In this document: positions 13,576-26,284 of the stretch, piece after piece
Layout of the letters: each line of letters begins with the position of its first letter
Numbering within the stretch: the stretch's first letter is position 1
Assembly: GCF_001039355.2 (NCBI RefSeq)
Contig: NW_019775734.1
Span: forward strand, 1-64,000
Direction of reading: 5' to 3'
Origin: Lingula anatina
Taxonomy: Eukaryota; Brachiopoda; Lingulata; Lingulida; Lingulidae
Length of the DNA: 64,000 nt
Position numbers and translations under genes: made by a program
Notes under the pieces: model-generated
Database searches by the model: none
Seen by the model: only the letters and a program-made list of their open reading frames with translations
Told to the model about the DNA's origin: nothing

Positions 13576-14323
13576 TGAACCATTTTGCCAAGAGATATAA
13601 ATACACAACAGAATTCCATCCAGTCATGAATGGGCAGATTTATGCTTTCTTCTTTATCAAGTGATTAACTGATGGTGCTTTAGAGATAGTTAGCGAGATT
13701 TTAACCTACCATCTTTATTTGCCATTTCAGTTGTCAATATTATCTCTTACCTCAATTTATTTGTGTCCTTTCTCCCTGTCTACTGAAGTGTGATATTCCT
13801 GCCTATTCCTCATCTCCGTCTTACTACGGATATTGTTGGATAGATATTGTCCTTGGATAGATATTGTCCTCAAATCAAATGAAGATTTATCTCAATAAAA
13901 GGAATCATGCACTGACTAATCTTGTGTGTATGGTTTTGTCAGGCTGGATGAAAAACCTTTCTTAAATAGATTGAGATACGATCATCCAGTCAGTGCAGTT
14001 TTGCTGGTTCTTAATGTTCATAAAATTATGGCTGAGAATTTCCAATAAGGCTGCCGTAGCGTCCACTCTTGTTCTTATATGCAATCAGTGAAGACGTAGG
14101 AGTTACAGGCAATTGAACCATTCACCTGCGTATTTACAGCCATGTGACGGCGACCCAAGTAGCTGGTCGATGGTTTTCAGATTTCCGCATAAATAATTCA
14201 GTGTTTTCAGGGTCCCACTGCTCTGGTACATTAAACAAGTGATTCAGATAATTGTCATACTTTATATACAGTGGTAGGGCCTGGGTATATGTATATTGGT
14301 CTTAGAAAAAATATCTTTGATAT

Positions 14324-14324
<1 letters not shown>

Positions 14325-14396
<72 letters not shown>
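14325..14396. repeat. (AT)n microsatellite
   Basis: About 36 uninterrupted AT/TA units. The open frame across it is an artefact of the repeat. Confidence 0.97.
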
Positions 14397-14400
<4 letters not shown>

Positions 14401-17400
14401 TCTACAACAGTTACATCTGCGTTACCATGACATTAACAGAGGTAATTAGTAATGTCACAAATGTTTAGGCCAAAGGAAATGATGATGGTTTTCTAGACTA
14501 TACCTTTTTATAAGTAGTGGAAATGATACCTCATCTGGAATCAAAATGTGTCCTATCAAATTGTGGCAACATGCACGAAGTATATAATTAATAGCTTTTT
14601 CAGTTTACGTATTCTCCCTCCTCCTCTGATGGCTGGACCAAGACTGGCATTCAGAATTGCTTCAAAACGGGCACAGAATATTTTCACCACTGTAAAGTCA
14701 GTAGAATTGTTCTTTCAATAACTGAAAATATTGACGTTATTTTAAGTCCTTCTGATCTGTGTAATAGGTTAAAGATGATAAAATGTGTTGACAGGGCTTT
14801 ACACCTTGAAAAAGGACGGAAAACAAACCATTGTCACATTTCGAGGCACCATATCACAAACAGTTCAATAATTGTTATTCCTACTCCCTATCATTGTTGT
14901 CCTAATCTATAGATATCCTCAAGGATAACACCTTAGAGGGTTTTGATAAACTATAGATAAACAAGTATATTTGAGGAAGGGTAACAGTGTGACAATAAAA
15001 CCCACCAGTCATAGGGAAAAATGTAATTAATCAATGTGATCAATTGGTTATTGATTGCTGGATCATTTGATATGTGTTGACTATTGTGCAGAATAATATT
15101 TACTCTGACTATTGAGGCAATGGCATTTTCTTGTGAACTTGTAGCAATATCTGTAACTATAAGGCAAAAGATAACATATTGTTATGAATGCATCCCTAAT
15201 TAATGTGGCACCAAGTGCTAAATACAATGTTGATGTGTCAACCAATATGGCACACAAGGGTAGACGTGTAAAGATGATGTAATGATAAATACATTCCGAT
15301 AGCCTAATTACTCTCAGTCATATACTGTAAGAAAGGGTCACTTAGGAAAACTTGGATCAGAAGTCCACTGTAAAACTATTTTCTTTATAATAAGAGCCTG
15401 CAATATTCAATTCTATGCCTAGAATGCAGTTGGTTTTTCTCCAGTTAAGTATTTGTAAGATTTTTGTCCTTACCACTGCCTGGTACACGCTTATTAATTG
15501 ATTTCACATTCAGAAAGTGCAAGATAGTTATTCCTATGTATATTGGCTAATTTTAGAATATATCTCTACACCTTGTGATTCATACATGTATTGAACATGA
15601 GAGACTCGTTTACATTATTTGATATAAAGATAAACAGTGATATGTTATAAGGTTAAAACAATACATCTTTGTCTGCTCACTATCTCTTATGTACATGTAG
15701 ATTAAGCATCACAGTATATCTACAGAGAGTTGCTTTTACAATGATTCAATTACTTTACACAGTACACACACATGCACCCGCATGTGCACACACACCCACA
15801 CCCACACACATACACACTACAATATAATAATTCTGAAGTACTGGTATTTACAAAAAGCATGTGCCATAGATGAATTATAGAAATTCTGGATGAATGATAC
15901 TGAAGTATTAACTGGTATAAATTGCTGCTTCTGACATCTTAAGAATGTTTATCCTTTCTGTCTTTTAAAGCAAAAAAACTGAAGTTAAGTTCTTTATGAG
16001 TTTTGATACAGTTTTTAAGGCTTTGGCTAAGTACAGACAGGAAGCTGTAATAGATGGCAATAGGATATTACTATTGACTTAAAATATTACTATCATATGA
16101 CTAGTTTTGCTTTGTCCTGGATGCTTTAATATGCTAAATTGCAGCCGCAGCATTTGAGTATGTGATGCATTTATATAATTAGTCTGATTGATTGTCTTGT
16201 GAAAAGCATGGAACGAATAGGTACAAATAAATGCTATTTTTCTCTCTGATGACTTGATATCTCACATGACCTACCAGATGATAACCTATTGCGGAAGTAC
16301 ATTAATATAATGGGCCACCACACTAATTCTATGCACCAAATAAAATTTTTGAGATTAAAATGATGTTCGCAAATATAACAGAAATATTTTATGATGGTAA
16401 TATCCAGCCTTGAAAGCACAAAAGCTTAACCCCCGTTTTAAATTAACCTGCTGTGATCAAAACTAAGGAACAGAAGGTGCAGAATGTAGTGCCATTGATG
16501 ACAGTTTTCAAGTGCAATTTGATTGAATTATAGCTAATAAAGATTTCAGTTAAGCTTCATATTCTCTTGTAAGAAACCCTAAGAGCTTTGACTTAAACCT
16601 ACCAGTCCATCTGTCCATGTAGTACGTGCGGTACTTCCAACCAAGTAATGGCGATGGTGGTAACTACATATAGCAGTCACATTGATAGAAGAAATGATTT
16701 CCATAAAACATTGTCAGTTCTCCAGTTAATGTAATCAGACCAGAGGCAGTATTCAAAATAAGTGGTAGTGATAGAGAAGTTTACCACAGCAAAAGTGGCT
16801 TATTTTCAACTCAAATCGTATTTCCTCTACTTGATCCAACTGTTGTGCTGTATTGTGTAGTTTTTATGGAGTTACCTTTGCCTCTTTATCAAGCAGAAAT
16901 TTAGCTTATCAGTAAGCTTAATGGTGTTTAGTGGAAACAATGGGTGTTTGGTTATCTACAGATATATGAAAGTTCAATGCTGTTTTGATTCAAACCAATT
17001 TAACTCTAACTTCAATAGGTGGATTGTTAGATAAAATGCAATGCCTTGGTCACAAAGGTTGTTAAGATTTTCCTTAAATTCACTTACCTATACGCTTAGT
17101 GTATAGACTTCCAAATTAAAAGATTATATCTTATGTTCTTCCCTACTTTACTAAGTAAAGAAAATTGTTGTTATCATATACTTGACAGTGACTTCATACT
17201 CTGTCACGTGTGGCTATAAGACCAACAAGTATTTAACCCCCCCCCCCAACGAAAAAAAATTCAATCGTTAATCTAATATATTGTTAGTTAATTTTATGGA
17301 AAAAATTAATGAAATATATTGTTAGATCATTTTGTGTTAAAAGAAACATATACTGTGTATCTGTCTGCTACTTAAGTTATCTAACTTTTTTGTTTTCTTG

Positions 17401-19341
17401 GATTACACTTACTTGTCATACTGCCTAGATAGGTTTTACCTGTTGTGCACTGTTATATATTTGCTTCTATTCTCAGTCTTCCAAACATAAAGTTATAATA
17501 AAGATTTTTCTTTCTTTTGTGTTTTTTTCATGTTGCTGTTTCCCAATTGCATATTTACCTGCTGTGGACAACTCTACTTATATACTTTGACAATTCAATT
17601 AAAAGGTGAGTAAGAATTTGAAATTTAAATTGTCATACAAATATAATGTTGTATAATACCTTCAGAATTGAGCTGTAGGTCTTTTCTTTAAAAGCTATGT
17701 AAATATATTCTGGTTATATACAGCTGGTGCTGTCCACAGTTAGTCATTTCCCCATCTACATTAATTTAATCATGGCCATACCTAAACATAAACAGGATTC
17801 TTTTTGTCGTCTATTTGTTAATCATACTTGGACTTTGAAGACATAAATTACTACTAAAAAAGAAAACCACCGTGACAATTGCATTCCCATTGTTGGAATG
17901 ACAACATACTATATAAATGATGAAAATTATTGATTATTTGATACCATCAAAGTTCAGGAAAGAAGTTACTTTGACTGGCATTTATTTACAGTAGATACCA
18001 GTTGTGAAAATTCTTAGTCAAGTGTCTGATTTAATGACCTTTTTATATTTGATATCTGGTTGATTTTGTTTATCTTTATTTGCAATCTACTGCCGCACTA
18101 AAAATTAAAGCATTGTACTGTATTTGATTCTACAGCACCTTATTCAAAGATTGAAAAAATAGCTCTATAAGATATGATATGGCTGTTTTCCACCACCTTT
18201 ATTTTACAAAACTATTACAAAACATATCACATATCATCCATTTATCATCAACTTATAATGCTGTTTTACTGTTCCCATAAACATTGTGTTCATACAATTG
18301 TTTTATGCATTATATTATTTTTATACTTCATATACTTAAAATTGGCATTTAAGTTTTTTTGTTGTTTGTTTGTGTTTTTTCATCATCCTACCTCCAATAT
18401 TCCTGGTAATTTAAGGTAATAAACGGATGATCATGCCATTTCTGTTATATGTGATTATTTAATTTTTGTAATATTGAATTGCGAGGTCTCTCTTACCGAT
18501 GTTCTGTCGTAATAGCATTAATTTACATTAAAAAATAATAACATTAATTAACTGAATAAAAGTAAAAGATAATTGAATAAACAAAATATAAAGTAAGTAC
18601 ATTGGCAGTTGTGAATATATACATGTAGACAAAGAAGAAAACATTCTCTAAGGTACCTGCTGGAATATTTTTTTCAAATTTAGGAATACATGTCATGTAG
18701 TATTTTGCTGTACATCTTTGGCAGACAAATTGATAGATACCAATGAAAAGATGCTGCTAAATTAAAGATAGTAGTAGCTAAAAATAATAGTTTGTGTTGA
18801 TAGAATGTTGTTAAGTTTATTGGAAGCACTTGAACTTTGTTGTTTACTAAAGACTTGTAGATATGTAGAAAGTGCACATATATGTACATGTAAATGGTAC
18901 ATTTAGCCTTGAACCCTGTGGTTAGGGTTATATTATAAAGTCCTCCTGTTCCTTTGGTAATGATCCCATAGGAACAATCATTTCTGGATTAGAAGTCAAG
19001 GTTAAAATGTATTTTTGTCATGTGTAATACAAATGTGGATCAGTATAAAATAATATCATAACCAATTTCAAAGCTTAAGGTTACTGTTCATGGGAATAGT
19101 GTGGGGGTGGTCAACAGACCTAATTGGCATGATGGTTTTGGCATTTAGTTGATTGGTTAAAATCCAATCAGTATTGAAATTAAGGGTTGAGTTTTGTTGG
19201 TGAAATGCACTGCATTGCCATGTCTAAAATATTAGTTTGATTATGTACTGGTCAGAAAATAATCACAATTAACATGGAAATTAAATTCAAAAGCTCTCTG
19301 TTCAAAATTGTGAAGCTTCTATGTGAAGCTTCTCAGCTGGC

Positions 19342-22300
19342 TCAAATGGGATTTTCCTTGATACCACTGTCTTCTTGTGAATCCTGCTTCACATCTTCTG
19401 TACAGTTTGTGCTTTTTTCAGACTTTTCTTCTATTTTCTCAAACGTTCCGTTCTTGTCACTACTTGTTGGTGACACCGGAGGATCAGGTAGAGGGCGACT
19501 GTGTTGACTGCCCCTGATCCTTCCTGGAACCTGACTGCTATTAGATTCGGAAGACGGGCTTTTTGAAATTTTCTCCTTGTGACGCTTCCTAGAATTTGAA
19601 GGAATATTTAATTAAATTCAATTTTTTGCTCATACTATGTAGAAATCATGATATTGTGGATGACATAACTGCACAGTTCTGAAATATAATATTGGATACC
19701 TTGACCATTTTTGGCATGTCTGAATATTTTTAGTTTACAGGCATTACAATAAGGCAAGTTTCAGGTGAATTACCCTGAATAATAATGTGTATAGATTTTC
19801 CTCCTTTAATATACATAACATATACTGCAATTGTTGTTATAGTTTATACAATGACATGATATTCCCTCACCTTTTGAATCTGATGAGTAGAACTGTAAGA
19901 ACAACTAAGAAGGCCAGGGATATGACACATGCTATGATAATCCCAGCTAGAAAAAAGATTGTAAACATAATTTGTGGGTTTAATTTGTTATAATTTAAGA
20001 TGATTTGCTTTTTGTTCCTTTTATGAACAAGCAAAGTCATTCACTGTTTTTTCCCCTTATTTATTGGATCTATAAGTTCTGTTAGTCTTAGATATGTTGT
20101 GAGATATATGTGTACTCAATCTCCATAAATATACACATTTTAAGAAATGATGATGAATGAGTACAACTTGGCTAATATGGTAACAAAACAAGTAAATTTC
20201 TTTTTATTATAATTTCAACCCTGCAAGACATTGCAACCCAAACCAGAAATAATTTACTTTTTTACCATTACTACAAAAGAAACAATGAAAATCTTATTTC
20301 ACCATGCTTTGAATAGCTCTTTTTTTGTTCAATTCATAGCATACTATACATACCTATAGAGGGTTCATTATTTGCATCTGAAATAATGATTATATAGGTC
20401 CTTTAATAGTTTGTTATTGAAGATTATGCAATTGAAATCAGGACAGTTCCCAATACAACCCATCAGCAACAACTTGCTCCCAGATTATGCCACATGAAAA
20501 GATGCATGCTCAAAAGGGGAAGTCAAATTTTTTTTATATATGTGAAACTCATAAGAGAAAGCCACAATTTTTTTTTTCTTTTTGTATTTTTCTAACCTTA
20601 GAAAAGAACATTTACCTGGCAGTGTGTGTGTATTTTCCTTCTCTGCCAACTTCTCTGTATTTTTATCTTCTTTCTCCGTATTCATGTTGACTGTAGTTGT
20701 TGTTGAGGGAGGTTCAGTGGTGGGTATATAGTTTGTAGGGCTGCACTGCACAGTCACAGGTTGGGGGGCTAGGAAGATAAATAACTGTGAATTTATACAT
20801 GTACATGTGTGAAGCAAAATTCAAGAAACGTAATATGAATGGACATCGGATATAGCAAAACTATGAGACTAATGCATAAGAAACAACTCTTAATCCAGAC
20901 TCAAAGGAGGATTTTTTGCTTTAAATATAAACATATTTTGTACATGATTATATATCAAGTTTCTAGGAATCAAAAGTTTGAAATGTATTGTGTATTTGTA
21001 TTTGAACAAGTGTTATGAAGCTTGCGAAATGTTGTTTCCAGGTATTTGTCCTGATTAAGGATGTGCTTTTTCTTCTGAACATCTAACATCTTCACATAAT
21101 AGAATTTAATTTGCTGCTTTCTTGTCATTGGACTAACGTTGGTTTTGATCATCAAATGTTTACTTAAATGAATTTTTTCAATTTTCAAGACAAACTCACA
21201 CTTGAAATTCATCCAAAATCCTTTCCCTTCTTGCTGTCCGTCTGCCACAAATCGCACCAGAACAGAACCAAATTTGGTCGTGTAATTGAAGTTCCTGTGC
21301 AAACTGCCACATCGCACTATGTTGTGGTGACCATCATATATACGTATAAAATCCCTTTGACAGTCCTTACTCCATTCTATTAGGGCATCGACAAAAGTCA
21401 AGAGAAGTTTCGCATCTGGCTTTGTGGTAATATTACACGTACAGTCTGTCACTGGGCCGTAGTTGTTTGGGTAGTTTGGTGATTTGATGAAGCCTGTCAG
21501 TGTGCTATGAACTCCACCGCGGATACACATGTCCAGGGTGTCTTTAACTGAAAAGAAAAAAAATCTTTGAAGAACTCCTTTATCATGTAATTGTTGTTCC
21601 TTTTAAATTTTGTGTTACAATGTTTGGCATTAAGGATGAGTGACTTATTATTTGAGAAGTTATTTGTACTAAAGGTACTGTAGAGTTTCAGGACTTAATA
21701 CATGTCTGTGGCATATGTTGGGGGAGGAGTAATTCTACAGAATATTCTAGAAACTACATATTATGATCATGTTTTCAATAGCTTTCTTTTAATTCCTGAT
21801 GTCAACTTCATATTACATGTATATATTGATTGATTTATTCATTCACTCACTCATTCATTCAAAAGATAAAAGACCAACTTTTGCTTTTCTGAAACTGGCC
21901 CTGGTTTACCTGGTATACAGCCATACTGTACATAGTTATATGTACTGTATGCACTACACCATTGCATCCATGACACTGTCACAGTTGTAGAACATGTGCT
22001 CTTTCCGACGCATTCCTGGAGCTTGGCATCTGTGTCTGTGGAAATGACATCAGTGCAGTCCCCCTCCTGGTATTCACACTGGTTAGGCTGGCGACTGATG
22101 CCTTGTATGGCTTTGGTGATCATGATCATGTCTAGTTGACTGCACTTGCTCAGGTCTATCTTTGGTACTCCGTAGGAATTGAAACAACGACTGGCTTCAT
22201 GGAGTTCTTTTAACAAAAGAAGTGTGATGCAGTTGATTTCGGCTTGAAATTCTAAATGAGCAATGTTTGCAGTCCTATACCATTTAAAGAATTAAGTGCA

Positions 22301-22954
22301 CTAACCTATTTCTTAACCAAGAAGGAAAAAAAAGCTTACACAACAACATAAATTTTACATAAATTTTTTGGTAAAAAAAAAAAAATTGAAAATAGCCAAT
22401 AATTCTTAGATATATGATTGAATTAATTTCATGTTAAATCATGTCTTTGTAAGTTAGGTTTACAGTCTTGAAGTGTCTTCCCTATCATTTACTGCTCTTG
22501 ACAGAACATCTGTGGTTCCCTTATTATAGACACTTTCAAACTAACTGCCATCCAAAAGTATTTAAAATTGACCTTGGTCAGATGCACTATTGCTAGTAAT
22601 TTTCCACGTCATTATGTAAAGCAAACACTGATCACTACAATTTTTAATATTCTCTTTTCCTCATTATTACCAAAATTTATATTTTCTCTTTTTGTTTGGA
22701 ACAAACTTAACTTGTTTACAGAGTTAAATACTTAAAATGCACTCATACAGCAATTAAATTTCATTTAAATCTGTTGACTTCTTTTTTACCATCTTTTGGT
22801 TGTTTTTCAAGTAACTTTTTCAAAACTGCTAAAATTTCAAGAAATGTCTTAAGAAGCCTTAATACTTACTATAGTGTCCACCTATGCTCAGTACTCCCAT
22901 TGCAGACATGGTAAATATTAGTATTTTCCATCTATTCCCTGTCCAGTTGTCCAT
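19342..22954 (-). CDS. Gene B: SUEL-CUB single-pass membrane receptor (409 aa)
   Basis: Seven exons close in frame: 22870-22954, 21910-22206, 21200-21547, 20616-20768, 20354-20377, 19871-19946 and 19342-19588. In order they encode a signal peptide (ILIFTMSAMGVLSIGG), a SUEL lectin domain of about 100 residues ending NYVQYGCIPG, a 116-codon CUB domain (GFIKSPNYPNNYG, CTC, then RIYDGHHNIVRCG), a Thr-rich stalk (PTTEPPSTTTTVN) opening with VTVQC, an 8-codon micro-exon (DANNEPSI), a transmembrane helix (GIIIACVISLAFLVVLTVLL) followed by IRFKRKRHKEK, and an 82-residue tail ending KENPI. The tail is Ser-rich, has no tyrosine, and contains a proline-rich RPLPDPPVSP stretch that could bind SH3 domains. 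Every junction is phase 1 except TM-to-tail (phase 2). Likely a cell-surface recognition receptor; the ligand is unknown. The exon model is strong because all seven parts fit with consensus splice sites. Confidence 0.88.
20354..20377 (-). other. 24-nt micro-exon of gene B (juxtamembrane cassette)
   Basis: Part of gene B, listed because it is easy to miss. An ATTTCAG acceptor and GTATGT donor bracket 24 bases encoding DANNEPSI in phase 1-1. It resembles the end of the 51-nt exon of gene C (26980-27030, DANDSLT) in the same position before the TM exon. Both lengths are multiples of three, so each could be skipped without a frameshift. Confidence 0.7.
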
Positions 22955-25900
22955 TCTGGTCAGTCCCTCCCCAAGCTTCCAGATCCTGGTCAGTTTCTGC
23001 CTGCCCTGTGCCTTGAGATAAAAATTAATAATTGGGCCTAATTGTTGGCCCCATCAAGGGGTACAGCGGTATCTATACAGCTGAGATAGTACTCCTATGG
23101 ACTGCATTATGCTGTGATGAAAATGCCAGCATTGTGGACTGTCTTCGCCAGGAAGGGTGTGGTGGGAACGAAATGTAGCAATGGAACAGTTGTATGTAAC
23201 ATATGGCACCAGGCTGATGACAGTGCTCAATCAAGAAAGTTTAATGTGCCATTGATCATGGATATAGACGAGGTTGTTTATAGTCACTGCATTTTTATCC
23301 ACGTGTCTGTTTTAGTTACTTTGTTAATTTGGAGTTTTTGTTGTTAACTAAGTTGTTGTATTTAAATGGAAAACCTCACTTGTGATATGTCTTAATGGCA
23401 TATTGTAAGACACAAAAATTTCTGATATTTGAAAAATGTTGACAGATTCTTGAAAAATGTGCACAGCCATCTGTGTCACAGACATGTTGTTGTAATATCA
23501 GTCAACTGTCAGGCAAATGGGTAACACGACTTCCAAATCTAACAACTTTTTACTTGCTTTGCTCAGATGGGAAAGTTAACACATGCAGCTACAGCTGTAT
23601 ATAAGAAACGTCCCAGATTTTGAGGAACTGAAACAACATGATGATGATGTGGAAGTTAATGTAGGAAGCAATAAAAAAGAACTGAACTGCATTTATAGAT
23701 AAAAAAAAGGAGCTGTCGGTTACATAACAGCGGCTTGGTCAGCAAGGCTGTGTGAAGCACATCATGGTGACGAAGTAGTGCAGCTTTACACCTGAGGCAA
23801 ATGCAAAAACACACATGTACTAAGATATGATGTAACTTCATCTTAGCATGTTCAGCATACATCAAAATGTCAGTTACATGAAGATAGCATTTTTGACATT
23901 GTTGACCATTCTTGTGATATCTTTGGTTTCTGTTGATGCTCTGCTTATATTTCCCCTGTACTGGATATAATTTGAAACTTTTCAGAGTTGCTTGTGATAA
24001 CTTTTTGTAAATGTGTATGTATTGATGCTGTATTTTTGTTTTGCATTTAATTTGATGGGATTTTTTGCTTGAAAATAAAGCAGACCAAGTTACAAAATCA
24101 ATTTGATCAAATTTTTCCAAAAGCTATTACACTTTTATGGCTGCAAAAGGAAAACTTTGTTTACTTGAAATTCAATTTACATGTAATATCCCTTGTTGTA
24201 AATAGGTTCACATAAGGCTGAGAGTTTGAAAAAAGATTATTTATTTTTACAAAAGCCTGTACAATTTTCTATTTTTTGTATTGGTTTTTTTTTTCTGGTA
24301 CGTTCCATATACTTAGGTATTGTTGTCCTTTCAATTTCCAAATTGTACAATTGTATTTGCTGGGAGGATCTTTTTGGTAAAGTCCAGGTCCAAGTTCAAA
24401 AGTTGGCATAATTTGACACAATAAACCTATCTTTAAGAGATTTTTTTCTTTCTCCAGTAGCATCTTAATTTTAGTGCATATAAATCTCTCTTAATCTTAT
24501 CTATCATAATCGCAATCAGTCCCATTTTGCTGAATTTTTACCCCATCTTCTCTAGCACAATTATATGTGTTAAAATACTATTCGTCATGAAAATAGTACA
24601 TTTGATTATTTTATTATATATATATAATGTATGGATTGTCTATGTGCAGTTGATAATCATTATCTAGATATGAAAAGCATACAGGATTAGTAACATTTAC
24701 TGATAAATGGGCCAGAACTGGCATTGGTGGATTTTCTGTTCACGGTGTTGGAGATACAGAATTAAGAATGTAAGCATCACCAGCAGAAAATAAGCAGAAC
24801 AAATTTTTATGTGACAATAGTATAATATATTTGCTCCAGAATTTTGTTAAAATTGTTTTATGGCCATGGAAAATCTTATAAATTCACTAAAGCTGCTTGT
24901 CTTATGGTTGATACCATCTTCTTATTGATTGGTCCATGTTTCTAAAACCTAGAGATTTTATTTCCCTTTGAGAATTGAGTAAGAAATTCAACAATAATAA
25001 CATTGCTTTTTGTATGATTTATTTGACATATACCATGTAATTTACAGAGGTAATAGTCAGAATTTTGGGTGATGCAGTTATAATGACTGTGTTATGACTT
25101 AAAAATACTTTAAAGAGGAAGCTTTCTTATCAGCCTACAACAGTGTTGTCCATTGACAGCAACTTTTTTCAGTTCATTAGTGCAGGCTAAAATGAAAATT
25201 GGGATCTCGCTTCATGAAAGAACTTGAGTCAAAATGATCTTTGGCTAATCCTGCTTAGAATCTTAAAAGCCTAAGTTATTATATTTAACAAAGATTTTAA
25301 AGGGCTGCTGAAACTTTTTTCATTTTTAAACTGGTGCCTTTGACCAAATGTAATATTAACTGTCATGGCATTAGTATTTTTTCGTTGTTCATATATTTAG
25401 TTTTAGATTAGCCTAAAAACTTAAACCAATTAATGAGACTGACTATGGTGTTTCTTTCTAAGAGTGATTCCATGGTTGTGCTATCTTACCTAGTTATGTA
25501 TATAGTATTACATATACATGTAGATATACATTATGTGACTTTGTATTGTATTATTATGTTGAAAGGAAACATTTGAAGGTGTAATGTGTTATTGATCCTT
25601 CTCAAGTTTGATAATGCTTCTGTATGAAAATTTTTGATATTGGTTCTATTTTTTTTTCTTAGTTTTGGTTCTTTCAAATACTGTCCAGTTAAAGTTTGAT
25701 CTTTGTTTGCAAGAAAACTCATATTTGAAAATAGTTTATTGGATCTCAGATTTGATAGTCAAAAAGTTTTCATTTATGATAGATCTAGATATTTGATTTA
25801 CCTATTTAATGTTTTGTCCGTTCATTCTGACAGACTTGGTCACAACTGAATTACCTGTTCAGGTGAAGGTGAACAGGGTATTACCTCAGTCTTGATGATG

Positions 25901-26189
25901 ACTTGTTAATCCCTCTCGCCATGATGACATTCTCAAACCCACCTTGCCTCATTTACAGTGTACCTTTGTTGTGTGATGCCTGTATATTTCGCTGGCAAAT
26001 TATTACCATTTTCAGTTATTCTTTGTTCTACTATACAACATAAGTACCAATAAAAACTACATATTAAGGAAAAAATGTATAGGGGATTAGCTATAAATGT
26101 CATGTTAATAATATATATAGATTTTGACATGTCAACATCTTTCATTTCTTCAACATTTTCATCTTTTTTGTATCGTGAATTATTTCTAA
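22955..26189. other. Gap between gene B start and gene C tail
   Basis: AT-rich sequence with no supported exon. A GGGTGTGGT word lies at 23155-23163, about 200 bp upstream of the gene B start (see findings). Otherwise nothing recognised. Confidence 0.6.
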
Positions 26190-26284
26190 TTATTCAAAAT
26201 CGTCTTCTTTAACGTTCCTTCGTTGTGATAAGATGCTGTTTTCTTGTGGTTTAACAGCAAAGAACCTTTGATAAGAAACTTTTC

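Larger units (their letters stand above)
2238..19341. other. 17-kb gene-free gap between genes A and B
   Basis: I see no exon with splice signals and recognisable protein here on either strand. Open frames are short and match no family. Contents listed separately: four motif-dense blocks (3.8-4.0, 4.7-5.07, 6.0-6.2, 8.04-8.46 kb), one MITE (10258-10427), microsatellites (10681-10783, 13545-13573, 14325-14396), G and C homopolymers near 7123, 7245, 7958 and 17237, and otherwise AT-rich unique sequence. Weaker GC-richer patches also occur at about 12240-12460 and 14050-14200. It is by far the largest gap in the cluster; other intergenic gaps are 1-4 kb. Confidence 0.6.

Noticed and set aside
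14271-14468. 65-residue Ile/Tyr frame
   Set aside because: Produced by the AT dinucleotide microsatellite.
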